Shown one piece after another: positions 46,416 through 54,282 of a stretch of DNA of 64,000 nucleotides. The DNA is from Prevotella sp. E13-17. Lineage in GTDB: Bacteria > Bacteroidota > Bacteroidia > Bacteroidales > Bacteroidaceae. The notes beneath the pieces are model-generated. The model was not told the DNA's origin and did not search any database. It saw only the letters and a program-made list of their open reading frames with translations. The position numbers and the translations under genes were made by a program. How positions within the stretch are numbered: position 1 is the stretch's first letter; each line of letters begins with the position of its first letter. The stretch is taken from positions 1,736,001-1,800,000 of the forward strand of contig NZ_CP091787.1 of the NCBI RefSeq assembly GCF_022024035.1, read 5' to 3'.

Positions 46416-46667
46416 ATGTTGCAGCTTAAGATAGTTTCTCCCGAAAGAATAGAGTTTGAAGGCGATGTTGTAAGTGTACTCGTACCTGGAATGCTTGGAC
46501 AATTTGAGATTCTGGTCAATCACGCACCAATCATCTCTTCACTCGATAAGGGTAGGGTGGTTTATATACTACCAGAGGGCGAGAAGAGAGCGCTCGAAAT
46601 TCGTGGAGGTTTTGTCGAAGTGCAGAAAAATGTTGTCAGCCTCTGTATAGAATTGAACGAAGCATGA
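46416..46667 (+). CDS. atpC: ATP synthase F1 epsilon subunit (short form)
   Basis: The 83-residue protein is the N-terminal beta-sandwich of epsilon only: MLQLKIVSPERIEFEGDVVSVLVPGMLGQFEILVNHAPIISSLDKGRV. The C-terminal two-helix domain, which in E. coli (138 residues) inhibits ATP hydrolysis, is absent. The ATG at 46416 was preferred to an upstream TTG at 46407 because it gives the normal family start. Its stop overlaps the next start by four bases. Confidence 0.93.
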   Translation: MLQLKIVSPERIEFEGDVVSVLVPGMLGQFEILVNHAPIISSLDKGRVVYILPEGEKRALEIRGGFVEVQKNVVSLCIELNEA

Positions 46668-47053
46668 CCGAAAAAAAGTTGTTTACTATAGCCACCCACT
46701 ACAGCGTTCAACTCCTCATTATCGAGAGTGTGCTGTTTGCTGGTTTACTGTTGTTGGCATCTCCCGCAGTATTAACGACCTCATTGGTTGGCGTTAGTTT
46801 CACCTTCATTTTTTATCTGCTCAGTGGGTGGGTATGGTATTGGGTTGCATCAAGACACCACGACTATCTGCCTTCCTTCTATACAGGAACATCTGGGTTT
46901 CGTTTCATGTTGGCTCTTGCAGTTATTGGCATCTACTATTTCATGACAGACAAGCCAGATATGATAACGTTTATCTTAGTGTTTGGTATCTATTATATGG
47001 TAACGCTGGTTCATTTCAGTATCTTTTTTTCAAGAGTATCTAGCCGTTTATAA
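46664..47053 (+). CDS. Membrane protein of the ATP synthase operon (AtpI-like position)
   Basis: A 129-residue protein with four hydrophobic segments (about 12-33, 37-60, 79-95 and 99-120). It lies between atpC and atpB, the place where an AtpI-type assembly factor is often found, and overlaps atpC by four bases. No clear AtpI sequence motif was seen, so the role (helping c-ring assembly) is inferred from position only. Confidence 0.65.
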   Translation: MTEKKLFTIATHYSVQLLIIESVLFAGLLLLASPAVLTTSLVGVSFTFIFYLLSGWVWYWVASRHHDYLPSFYTGTSGFRFMLALAVIGIYYFMTDKPDMITFILVFGIYYMVTLVHFSIFFSRVSSRL

Positions 47054-47076
47054 CGAGCTAATAAACAAAGAATTAA

Positions 47077-48123
47077 ATGAAACGACTAAAGTCAATAATT
47101 ATCCTGATTACGTTGGCACTCATTCCACTGTCAATGCGAGCTGACGAGAGTTCCAAGACTGATGCGTCTCTGAATATCTCAGAGATTGTATTGGAGCACT
47201 TGGCCGACTCTTACGAGTGGCACATTGCCTCGTATGAAGGCAAACATATCAGCATTCCGCTGCCAATCATCATCAGGAGTTCACAGACTGGAAAGTGGTA
47301 TTTCTGCAACGAGCATTCTCTGCCTACAGGTTTCTTCTTCAACTCAGAAGCTCATGGCAAGATTTACGAGCGAATGACTGACGGTACGATAGAACGCCCC
47401 TTAGACTTGAGCATTACACGCAACGTCATGCAAATATGGATTGTCGTGGCACTATTGTTAGTTGTGTTCCTCAGTTGTGCTCGCTGGTATAGGAAGCATG
47501 ACAAGACAAGCAATGCCCCAAGCGGATTTATTGGTGCGGTCGAATTACTGGTCATGATGATTAACGATGATGTCATCAAATCATCCATCGGAGAGAAGCA
47601 CTATAAGCGGTATGCACCCTATCTGCTGACAGTCTTCTTTTTTATCCTTTTTACCAACTTATTAGGGCTGCTTCCAATTTTTCCCGGAGGTTCAAATGTG
47701 ACGGGCAACATTAACATCACGTTCTTCCTGGCATTCTGTACCTTCTTAGCCATTAACCTCTTTGGCAACAAGGAATACTGGAAAGAGATATTTTGGCCCG
47801 AAGTGCCCATTTTCCTTAAGGCCATCCCTCTCATGCCAGCAATTGAGCTCTTTGGCGTTTTCACAAAGCCTTTTGCGCTGATGATTCGTCTTTTTGCCAA
47901 TATGATGGCTGGCCACGCCATGATACTCAGTTTCAGCTGTGTCATCTTTTTGGGATGGACAATGGGTGTAGGCTTGGGCATCGGATTGAACTTGTTCAGC
48001 ATCGTGATGTTGCTATTCATGAATGCACTAGAACTTCTCGTTGCCTTCGTACAGGCTTACGTGTTCACAATGTTAAGTGCCGTATTCATCGGTTTGGCTC
48101 ATCCAGAACATCATGCTGAATAA
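47077..48123 (+). CDS. atpB: ATP synthase Fo subunit a with exported N-terminal extension
   Basis: Subunit a forms the ion channels beside the c ring. The membrane part (about 115-345) includes the essential arginine, R271, in ALMIRLFANMMAGH, and a C-terminal ELLVAFVQAYVFTMLSAVFI segment. The first 110 residues are unusual: a signal-peptide-like start (MKRLKSIIILITLALIPLSMRA) followed by a hydrophilic domain of about 90 residues before the first channel helix, making the protein 348 residues against 271 in E. coli. This extension is found in Bacteroidetes; its role is not known. Confidence 0.95.
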   Translation: MKRLKSIIILITLALIPLSMRADESSKTDASLNISEIVLEHLADSYEWHIASYEGKHISIPLPIIIRSSQTGKWYFCNEHSLPTGFFFNSEAHGKIYERMTDGTIERPLDLSITRNVMQIWIVVALLLVVFLSCARWYRKHDKTSNAPSGFIGAVELLVMMINDDVIKSSIGEKHYKRYAPYLLTVFFFILFTNLLGLLPIFPGGSNVTGNINITFFLAFCTFLAINLFGNKEYWKEIFWPEVPIFLKAIPLMPAIELFGVFTKPFALMIRLFANMMAGHAMILSFSCVIFLGWTMGVGLGIGLNLFSIVMLLFMNALELLVAFVQAYVFTMLSAVFIGLAHPEHHAE

Positions 48124-48139
48124 ATAAGTGAAAATATAA

Positions 48140-48412
<273 letters not shown>

Positions 48413-48425
48413 AAACGTTTAGCAA

Positions 48426-48938
48426 ATGGATTTCACTCAATTACCAGCAATCCTGACGCCAGATCTAGGACTTCTGTTCTGGATGTTGTTGGCGTTCTTG
48501 GTGGTCTTTGGTGTACTTGCCAAGTTTGGTTTCCCAGCCATCATTAATATGGTTGACGAACGAAACAAGTATATTGACGAAAGTCTGCGCAAGGCACACG
48601 AGGCCCAGGAGCGTTTGGCCAATATCGAGAAGGAAGGTGAATCCATCTTGCAGGAGGCACGCGAGAAACAAGCTCAAATACTGAAGGAGGCCGCCGAGTC
48701 GCGCGACGCTATTGTCGAGCAGGCTCAGCAGAAAGCCAGAGCAGAGGGCGCCCGCCTGATGGAGGAAGCCAAAATCGCCATCGAGCAGGAGAAAAAAGCT
48801 GCTATTGCTGACATCCGCCAGCAGGTTGCAACCCTCAGTGTAGGCATTGCAGAGAAGATTCTCCGTCAGAACCTCCGTGACGACAAGTCGCAGATGGATT
48901 TGATTGATCGCATGCTGGATGACACTACTGTTAAATAA
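48426..48938 (+). CDS. atpF: ATP synthase Fo subunit b
   Basis: A 170-residue peripheral-stalk protein. One membrane helix (about 12-35, LLFWMLLAFLVVFGVLAKFG) is followed by a long charged helix that dimerises (ERNKYIDESLRKAHEAQERLANIEKEGESILQEAREK...), ending in a delta-binding region. The length is slightly above E. coli b (156). It lies 13 bases after atpE and 17 bases before atpH. Confidence 0.95.
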   Translation: MDFTQLPAILTPDLGLLFWMLLAFLVVFGVLAKFGFPAIINMVDERNKYIDESLRKAHEAQERLANIEKEGESILQEAREKQAQILKEAAESRDAIVEQAQQKARAEGARLMEEAKIAIEQEKKAAIADIRQQVATLSVGIAEKILRQNLRDDKSQMDLIDRMLDDTTVK

Positions 48939-48955
48939 ATAATAGGTTCACGCGT

Positions 48956-49492
48956 ATGGATATCGGAGTAATCTCTACGAGATATGCAAGGGCACTGCTG
49001 AAAAGCGCTACTGATGCTCAGCTTGAAGCACAGATTTATCAGGAGATAATGACGCTGACTAAGAGCTACACCGACGTGCCCATGCTTCGCCAGACCATCG
49101 ACAACCCCATGCTTGACAAGTCTGAGAAACAGAAGTTGCTTGAGATAGCGACAGGTGGTTCACCTTGTCAACTGATGCAAACCTTCATCTCTTTAGTGCT
49201 GAAGGAAGACCGCGAGAGCATGGTTCTGTTTATGGCCTATTCGTACATGACGCTTTACCGCAAACAGAAGAATGTCATTCGTGGCAAACTCACCACCGCC
49301 GCCCATGTCTCCGCCGAGACGGAACAGAAGATGCGTAAGATGGTGGAGAGTCGGACTCAAGGCACAGTTGAGTTTGAAACAGAGGTGAACCCCGACATCA
49401 TTGGTGGTTTCATTTTGGAGTACGACACGTATCGCATGGATGCAAGCGTGAAGACCAAACTCAACTCCATTCTTAACACACTTAAGAAATAG
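48956..49492 (+). CDS. atpH: ATP synthase F1 delta subunit
   Basis: The 178-residue protein links the peripheral stalk to the top of F1. It starts with the six-helix domain (GVISTRYARALLKSATDAQLEAQIYQEI) and ends with the conserved VNPDIIGGFILEYDTYRMDASVKTKLNSI, the delta signature. Its length is normal. Confidence 0.95.
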   Translation: MDIGVISTRYARALLKSATDAQLEAQIYQEIMTLTKSYTDVPMLRQTIDNPMLDKSEKQKLLEIATGGSPCQLMQTFISLVLKEDRESMVLFMAYSYMTLYRKQKNVIRGKLTTAAHVSAETEQKMRKMVESRTQGTVEFETEVNPDIIGGFILEYDTYRMDASVKTKLNSILNTLKK

Positions 49493-49542
49493 CGTTATCA
49501 CAACACACCGTCATAACGTCATAACGAATAATTAATAAAGAA

Positions 49543-51132
49543 ATGTCAGATAAAATAAAACCAAGCGAAGTCAGTCAGGTACTTCTCGAACAACTGAAAG
49601 GCATTCAGAATGCCGAACAGTTTGACGAAGTTGGTACCGTACTAACCGTTAGCGATGGCGTAGCTCGAATCTATGGTCTCCGTAATGCAGAGGCCAACGA
49701 GTTGCTCGAGTTCGAGAACGGAACGATGGCCATCGTGATGAACTTGGAGGAAGACAATGTTGGTTGCGTATTGTTAGGCGCCACATCGGGCATTAAGGAA
49801 GGCATGGTCGTTAAGCGAACCAAGCGTATTGCTTCGATTCGTGTCAACGACAACATGTTGGGCCGTGTCATTAATCCTCTGGGACAAGCAGTCGATGGCA
49901 AGGGCGACATCGATCTTTCTGATGCATTTGAGATGCCATTAGACCGCAAAGCACCTGGTGTTATCTATCGTCAGCCAGTGAAAGAGCCGCTGCAGACTGG
50001 TCTAAAGGCTATCGACTCTATGATTCCTATTGGACGTGGTCAGCGTGAACTTATCATTGGCGACCGCCAGACAGGTAAGACTGCTATCGCTGTCGATACC
50101 ATCATCAATCAGAAGAGTTTCTACGAGGCAGGCAAACCCGTTTACTGCATCTATGTAGCAATTGGTCAGAAAGCGAGCACTGTTGCCAACCTTGTTCAAA
50201 CACTGAAGGAACATGGTGCAATGCCTTACACCATCATCGTTGCAGCTACGGCGGCAGATCCTGCTGCCATGCAATATTACGCACCGTTTGCCGGTGCAGC
50301 CATTGGTGAGTATTTCCGTGACCGAGGCCTCCCTGCGCTCGTTGTCTATGATGACCTCTCCAAACAGGCAGTAGCCTATCGTGAAGTGTCACTGATTCTG
50401 CGTCGTCCCTCAGGTCGTGAGGCCTATCCTGGTGATGTGTTCTATTTGCATTCACGTCTGTTGGAACGCGCAGCAAAGATGAACGAACAGCAAGAGGTTG
50501 CCGAGCAGATGAACGACCTTCCCGAGTGCATGAAGGGTCATGTACGAGGCGGTGGTTCGCTAACGGCATTGCCTATCATCGAGACACAGGCAGGTGACGT
50601 ATCAGCATACATCCCTACTAATGTTATCTCTATCACCGATGGTCAGATCTTCCTGGAGAGCGACCTTTTCAACCAAGGCTTCCGTCCAGCCATCAATGTA
50701 GGTATCTCTGTATCCCGTGTAGGTGGTTCGGCTCAGATTAAGAGCATGAAAAAGGTTGCAGGTACACTCAAGATTGACCAAGCCCAATATCGTGAGCTTG
50801 AGGCATTCTCAAAATTCTCGAGTGATATGGACGCAGTGACAGCCATGACGCTTGACCGCGGTCGTAAGAACAATCAGCTGCTCATCCAACCACAATATAG
50901 CCCCATGCCCGTAGGTGAGCAGGTGGCCATCCTTTACTGTGGTGTTCACGGTTTGATGCGCGAGGTACCCATCGACAAGGTTCGCGAGTGTCAGAATCAG
51001 TTCCTCGACAAGTTGCGTTCGTCAGCACCAGAGGTTATCGAGACTCTGGCCAGCGGCAATATTGACGATGCTGTAACACAGAAAATAGAAGCCATCATGG
51101 CAGATATTGCCGGAACATATAAACATCAGTGA
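49543..51132 (+). CDS. atpA: ATP synthase F1 alpha subunit
   Basis: The 529-residue non-catalytic nucleotide-binding subunit. It shows Walker A GDRQTGKT at 173-180, [50 protein letters not shown], and the signature [26 protein letters not shown] with the arginine finger region. Length and motifs are normal. A 91-base gap with a long inverted repeat separates it from atpG, while the other gaps in the operon are at most about 50 bases. Confidence 0.98.
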   Translation: MSDKIKPSEVSQVLLEQLKGIQNAEQFDEVGTVLTVSDGVARIYGLRNAEANELLEFENGTMAIVMNLEEDNVGCVLLGATSGIKEGMVVKRTKRIASIRVNDNMLGRVINPLGQAVDGKGDIDLSDAFEMPLDRKAPGVIYRQPVKEPLQTGLKAIDSMIPIGRGQRELIIGDRQTGKTAIAVDTIINQKSFYEAGKPVYCIYVAIGQKASTVANLVQTLKEHGAMPYTIIVAATAADPAAMQYYAPFAGAAIGEYFRDRGLPALVVYDDLSKQAVAYREVSLILRRPSGREAYPGDVFYLHSRLLERAAKMNEQQEVAEQMNDLPECMKGHVRGGGSLTALPIIETQAGDVSAYIPTNVISITDGQIFLESDLFNQGFRPAINVGISVSRVGGSAQIKSMKKVAGTLKIDQAQYRELEAFSKFSSDMDAVTAMTLDRGRKNNQLLIQPQYSPMPVGEQVAILYCGVHGLMREVPIDKVRECQNQFLDKLRSSAPEVIETLASGNIDDAVTQKIEAIMADIAGTYKHQ

Positions 51133-51133
51133 T

Positions 51134-51211
51134 GATTGAAGATTGAACATTGAGCTGAGTCTGCGTGCTTTTAGCTCAGTGTTCTGTCTTTGTTTGAAAT
51201 CAATGTTCAAT
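51134..51211. repeat. Inverted repeat with 7-base units between atpA and atpG (copy 3 of heptamer type)
   Basis: Two GATTGAA units and CATTGAG at 51134-51154, and a perfect 12-base inverted pair ATTGAACATTGA (51142-51153) / TCAATGTTCAAT (51200-51211), enclose a second pair TGAGCT/AGCTCA (51151-51156 / 51173-51178). The stem ends 12 bases before the atpG ATG. Confidence 0.75.
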
Positions 51212-51223
51212 TAAAATAAGATC

Positions 51224-52198
51224 ATGCCTAGTCTTAAAGAAATCAAAGGACGTATTGCCTCTGTCAACAGTACGCGCAAGATAACATCTGCCATGAAAAT
51301 GGTTGCCAGTTCCAAGCTGCACCATGCGCAGGTGGCTATTCAAAATATGCTGCCCTACGAATCAATGCTTGAGCATATCCTCAAGTCGTTTCTTGCTGCC
51401 GAGGCCGAGGCTCAGTCTATTTATGATCAGGTTCGTCCCGTAAAACGAGTTGCGCTGGTTGTTTACTCCTCAAATTCTTCTCTTTGTGGTGGTTTCAATG
51501 CCAATGTTATTAAGATGATGCTACATGCTGTTAAGCAATTGTCAGATGAACTCGGAGCAGAGAATGTAGAGATATATCCCATTGGCCGAAAGGTAGCAGA
51601 AAAAGCAAAGAAGATGGGTTTTAACGTTAAGTATGATCACAACGAGATGGTTGATCATCCTAACGTGAAGCAATGCATAGAACTTGCAACTGAACTTGGA
51701 AGTCGTTTTGCAACAGGAGAGATTGACAAGGTGGACTTAATCTATCATCACTTTAAGAGTGCAGGTTCACAAATTCTTTGCAGGAAGACTTTCCTGCCCA
51801 TTGATGTTGAAAGCGAGTTAGAACGTGATCACGAACGTGACCTTACATCTAATGTTGCAACCAAGAAGTCTCAGGAATATCTGAAGAAACATGGGGCGAA
51901 CCGTGAAGAAAACTCAAAGAAGGAAGAGGCTAAGCCACTCAACGACAACTTTATCGTTGAGCCTGACATGGATTGTGTTCTCTCTAGTTTGATACCCAAG
52001 TATGCTCATTTAATGCTCTATACAGCTCTGCTTGACAGTGTCGCTTCTGAGCACGCTGCCCGCATGGTTGCAATGCAGACAGCAACAGACAACGCAGATG
52101 AGCTATTACGCCAACTAAACTTGCAGTATAACAAGAGTCGTCAACAAGCCATTACGTCGGAGCTGCTTGATATTGTTGGTGGTTCTGTCAATAACTAG
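51224..52198 (+). CDS. atpG: ATP synthase F1 gamma subunit
   Basis: The central shaft of F1. The N-terminal helix (MPSLKEIKGRIASVNSTRKITSAMKMVASSKL) and C-terminal helix (SEHAARMVAMQTATDNADELLRQLNLQYNKSRQQAITSELLDIVGG) that form the rotating coiled coil are intact, with SLCGGFNANV in the middle domain. The protein has 324 residues against 287 in E. coli; the extra part is a charged, Lys/Glu-rich insertion at about 195-240 between the middle domain and the C-terminal helix. It is the last gene of the operon, ended by the terminator at 52232-52265. Confidence 0.96.
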   Translation: MPSLKEIKGRIASVNSTRKITSAMKMVASSKLHHAQVAIQNMLPYESMLEHILKSFLAAEAEAQSIYDQVRPVKRVALVVYSSNSSLCGGFNANVIKMMLHAVKQLSDELGAENVEIYPIGRKVAEKAKKMGFNVKYDHNEMVDHPNVKQCIELATELGSRFATGEIDKVDLIYHHFKSAGSQILCRKTFLPIDVESELERDHERDLTSNVATKKSQEYLKKHGANREENSKKEEAKPLNDNFIVEPDMDCVLSSLIPKYAHLMLYTALLDSVASEHAARMVAMQTATDNADELLRQLNLQYNKSRQQAITSELLDIVGGSVNN

Positions 52199-52211
52199 TG
52201 TTGTGACGGTC

Positions 52212-53090
52212 TTATCTCTCAAATACCAAACAAGCCCAGTGGTCATCAAGCCGCTGGGCTTTTTGATGCAATCCCAGCTCTGTAGCTTTTTGATGCAACA
52301 CATCAATATCTTCCTCGTAAAAACCACTCAATATCAAGACTGCATGATTTGCCATCCGGCTGACAAAGAGCGGCATATCTGCTAGCAAAATATTCCTATT
52401 GATATTGGCTGTTATGACTTCAAAACAGCCTTGGATAGTTTGATTCAATACATTCGCATCGCCGAGGTATGCCAAGAATTGATCATCGACACGATTTATC
52501 ACGGCATTATGTTTAGCATTGTCAACGCTCCATTCATCGATATCATAGCCAACAGCCTCGCTAGCACCCAGTTTTAAAGCCGTGATGGCTAAAATTCCCG
52601 TACCCGTTCCGCAATCCAAGAATCGTTTCTTATCTAAATCAAGTTCCAAAAGCGACGTCACAATCATACGTGTCGTCTCATGCGTTCCTGTACCAAAAGC
52701 CAAGTGTGCATCTATTTCTATGCCAATATCCACTCTTTCCGGCAGATGTCTTCCATCATGAATCGCCAAGATACCTTCGCCACGAGAAAGAGGCATCTGA
52801 ATGCAAATAGGCGCAAAGCCTTCTTTTTCCCATTGTTCATTCCAATCCTTATCTTCGGCTTCTTCGATAGTATAAGTGATAGAAGCGGGTAGGGGGAAGC
52901 TTTCAATAATGTTATCGAGTCGTGACTGATCTAATAGGCTCTGTTGAACATACCCCTTTAAGTCACCATTGTCACACTCTTCAAACGTCTCAAAACCTGC
53001 ATCAGCAGCCATTGAAGCAAAAATATCGGAAGCGCTCTGCAGCAGTTCGTCAGAAGCCTTTATGCTAAATGTAACCTCGTAATACTTCAT
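52212..53090 (-). CDS. prmA: Ribosomal protein L11 methyltransferase
   Basis: PrmA trimethylates lysines and the N-terminus of ribosomal protein L11. The 292-residue protein has the N-terminal L11-recognition domain (MKYYEVTFSIKASDELL...), LAFGTGTHETTRMIVTSLLEL with the SAM-binding FLDCGTGTGILAITALKLGA, GYDIDEWSV and the VITANINRNILL motif. The ATG at 53090 gives the family start and follows the -7 box at 53112-53119. Its 3' end is convergent with atpG and contains, on the opposite strand, the atp terminator. Confidence 0.95.
   Translation of the reverse strand: MKYYEVTFSIKASDELLQSASDIFASMAADAGFETFEECDNGDLKGYVQQSLLDQSRLDNIIESFPLPASITYTIEEAEDKDWNEQWEKEGFAPICIQMPLSRGEGILAIHDGRHLPERVDIGIEIDAHLAFGTGTHETTRMIVTSLLELDLDKKRFLDCGTGTGILAITALKLGASEAVGYDIDEWSVDNAKHNAVINRVDDQFLAYLGDANVLNQTIQGCFEVITANINRNILLADMPLFVSRMANHAVLILSGFYEEDIDVLHQKATELGLHQKAQRLDDHWACLVFER
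52232..52265 (+). terminator. Terminator of the ATP synthase operon, inside the prmA coding end
   Basis: An 11-base stem AAGCCCAGTGG/CCGCTGGGCTT (one G-T pair) with an 8-base loop is followed by TTTT. It lies 33 bases past the atpG stop and within the last 18 codons of the opposite-strand prmA gene. Confidence 0.75.
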
Positions 53091-53111
53091 CTTCTTTGTT
53101 AAATTTATCCG

Positions 53112-53119
53112 CAAAATTA
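53112..53119 (-). promoter_or_regulatory. -7 promoter box of prmA
   Basis: TAATTTTG on the minus strand, 21 bases before the ATG. Confidence 0.55.
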
Positions 53120-53184
53120 CAAAAATTAGGGAAAATCCTACCATTATTTAGGGTTTTTCCGTAAATTTGCATGGAAATAAATTC

Positions 53185-53192
53185 TATTTTTG
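53185..53192 (+). promoter_or_regulatory. -7 promoter box of the Trp/Tyr-rich protein gene
   Basis: TATTTTTG, 37 bases before the ATG at 53230. Another match, TAAATTTG at 53162-53169, lies just upstream, so there may be two start sites. Confidence 0.5.
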
Positions 53193-53229
53193 CATCGTAA
53201 AAGAATATAAACTAAAGAAATTAAGAAAT

Positions 53230-54246
53230 ATGAAAAAGTTATTGTTACTGACCTTCGGCTTTGGCTTCCTGCCTATTTCCATGCAGGCTCAGGATGACAT
53301 GTACTTTGTTCCAAAGAAGTCAAAGACCGTTAAAACGACGTCATCGTATGAGCGTCCGACTGAAAACACCTATTATTCGGGCAGTTCCAGAAGTGTCGAT
53401 GACTATAATCGACGCAACAACACATACCACGTGTTGCCTAATGATTCTGCTAACGATGTCATTGACTTTGATGAGTCAATGGGTGTTTATCCAGATTCTG
53501 CCCAAGAAGATTACCGTATAACAAAGAAAATGGCTCGCTGGGATGACTATACGCCATCAGAATCTTACTGGGATGGATATCTCGATGGACGACGCGACTC
53601 ATGGGGCTTCCGTTCTTGGCATTCCCCTTGGTACTATTCATCATTCTATCCTTGGTACGATTACACGTGGTATGATCCCTGGTATTATGGATGGGGATGG
53701 CACTATGGATGGTACGATCCCTGGTATTATGGCTCTTGGTCATGGGGGTGGGGCGGCTACTACTCTTGGCACTACTATCACCCTTGGCATTATGGTTGGT
53801 ATGGAGGCGTGACACATAATTGGAGTAGGGGATATCATGGCAACTATCGTGGTGTTGCCCACGGCTCAGGTTCATACAGAAGTTCTTCTGCATTAGGTAG
53901 TCGTCGCACCAACACAACCACGACTGGTTCACGTGGCTATTCTTTTGGTTCACGTGCATCATCTGTCGGTTCACGCAGCAACTCTAATCGTTCTTCTTCC
54001 ATGTCTCCACGTTCTACTGGTTCGCGCAGAGCAGTCACAGGTGGTTCGTCATCTTCATCATCAACTCGCCGCAGTGGAAGTTTGTTCGATTCAGGTAGTC
54101 GCCGCTCAAGTTCATCATCTTACGAGAGCCGCAGCACGGGTTCGTTTGGATCAAGCGGTAGTCGTGGTTCCTTTGGCGGCGGTTCGTCAATGGGTGGCAG
54201 TCGCGGTGGCTCTGTAGGTGGTGGCAGTCGCGGCAGTCGCAGATAA
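53230..54246 (+). CDS. Secreted low-complexity protein with Trp/Tyr-rich and Ser/Arg/Gly-rich regions
   Basis: A 338-residue exported protein (signal peptide MKKLLLLTFGFGFLPISMQA, cut before QDDMYF). Residues 21-124 are polar; 125-207 are dominated by Trp, Tyr, Gly and His with the repeat WYDPWYYG at 147-154 and 161-168; 208-338 are a Ser/Arg/Gly-rich tail with few other residues, ending GSRGSRR. The ATG was chosen for its clean signal peptide. No known domain is recognised. It is 36 bases upstream of a FadL-type porin and probably co-transcribed, so it is likely to sit in the periplasm or at the surface. Its function is unknown. Confidence 0.85.
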   Translation: MKKLLLLTFGFGFLPISMQAQDDMYFVPKKSKTVKTTSSYERPTENTYYSGSSRSVDDYNRRNNTYHVLPNDSANDVIDFDESMGVYPDSAQEDYRITKKMARWDDYTPSESYWDGYLDGRRDSWGFRSWHSPWYYSSFYPWYDYTWYDPWYYGWGWHYGWYDPWYYGSWSWGWGGYYSWHYYHPWHYGWYGGVTHNWSRGYHGNYRGVAHGSGSYRSSSALGSRRTNTTTTGSRGYSFGSRASSVGSRSNSNRSSSMSPRSTGSRRAVTGGSSSSSSTRRSGSLFDSGSRRSSSSSYESRSTGSFGSSGSRGSFGGGSSMGGSRGGSVGGGSRGSRR

Positions 54247-54282
54247 TCTTAATTACAATCAATAAATTACGAAGTAACCATT

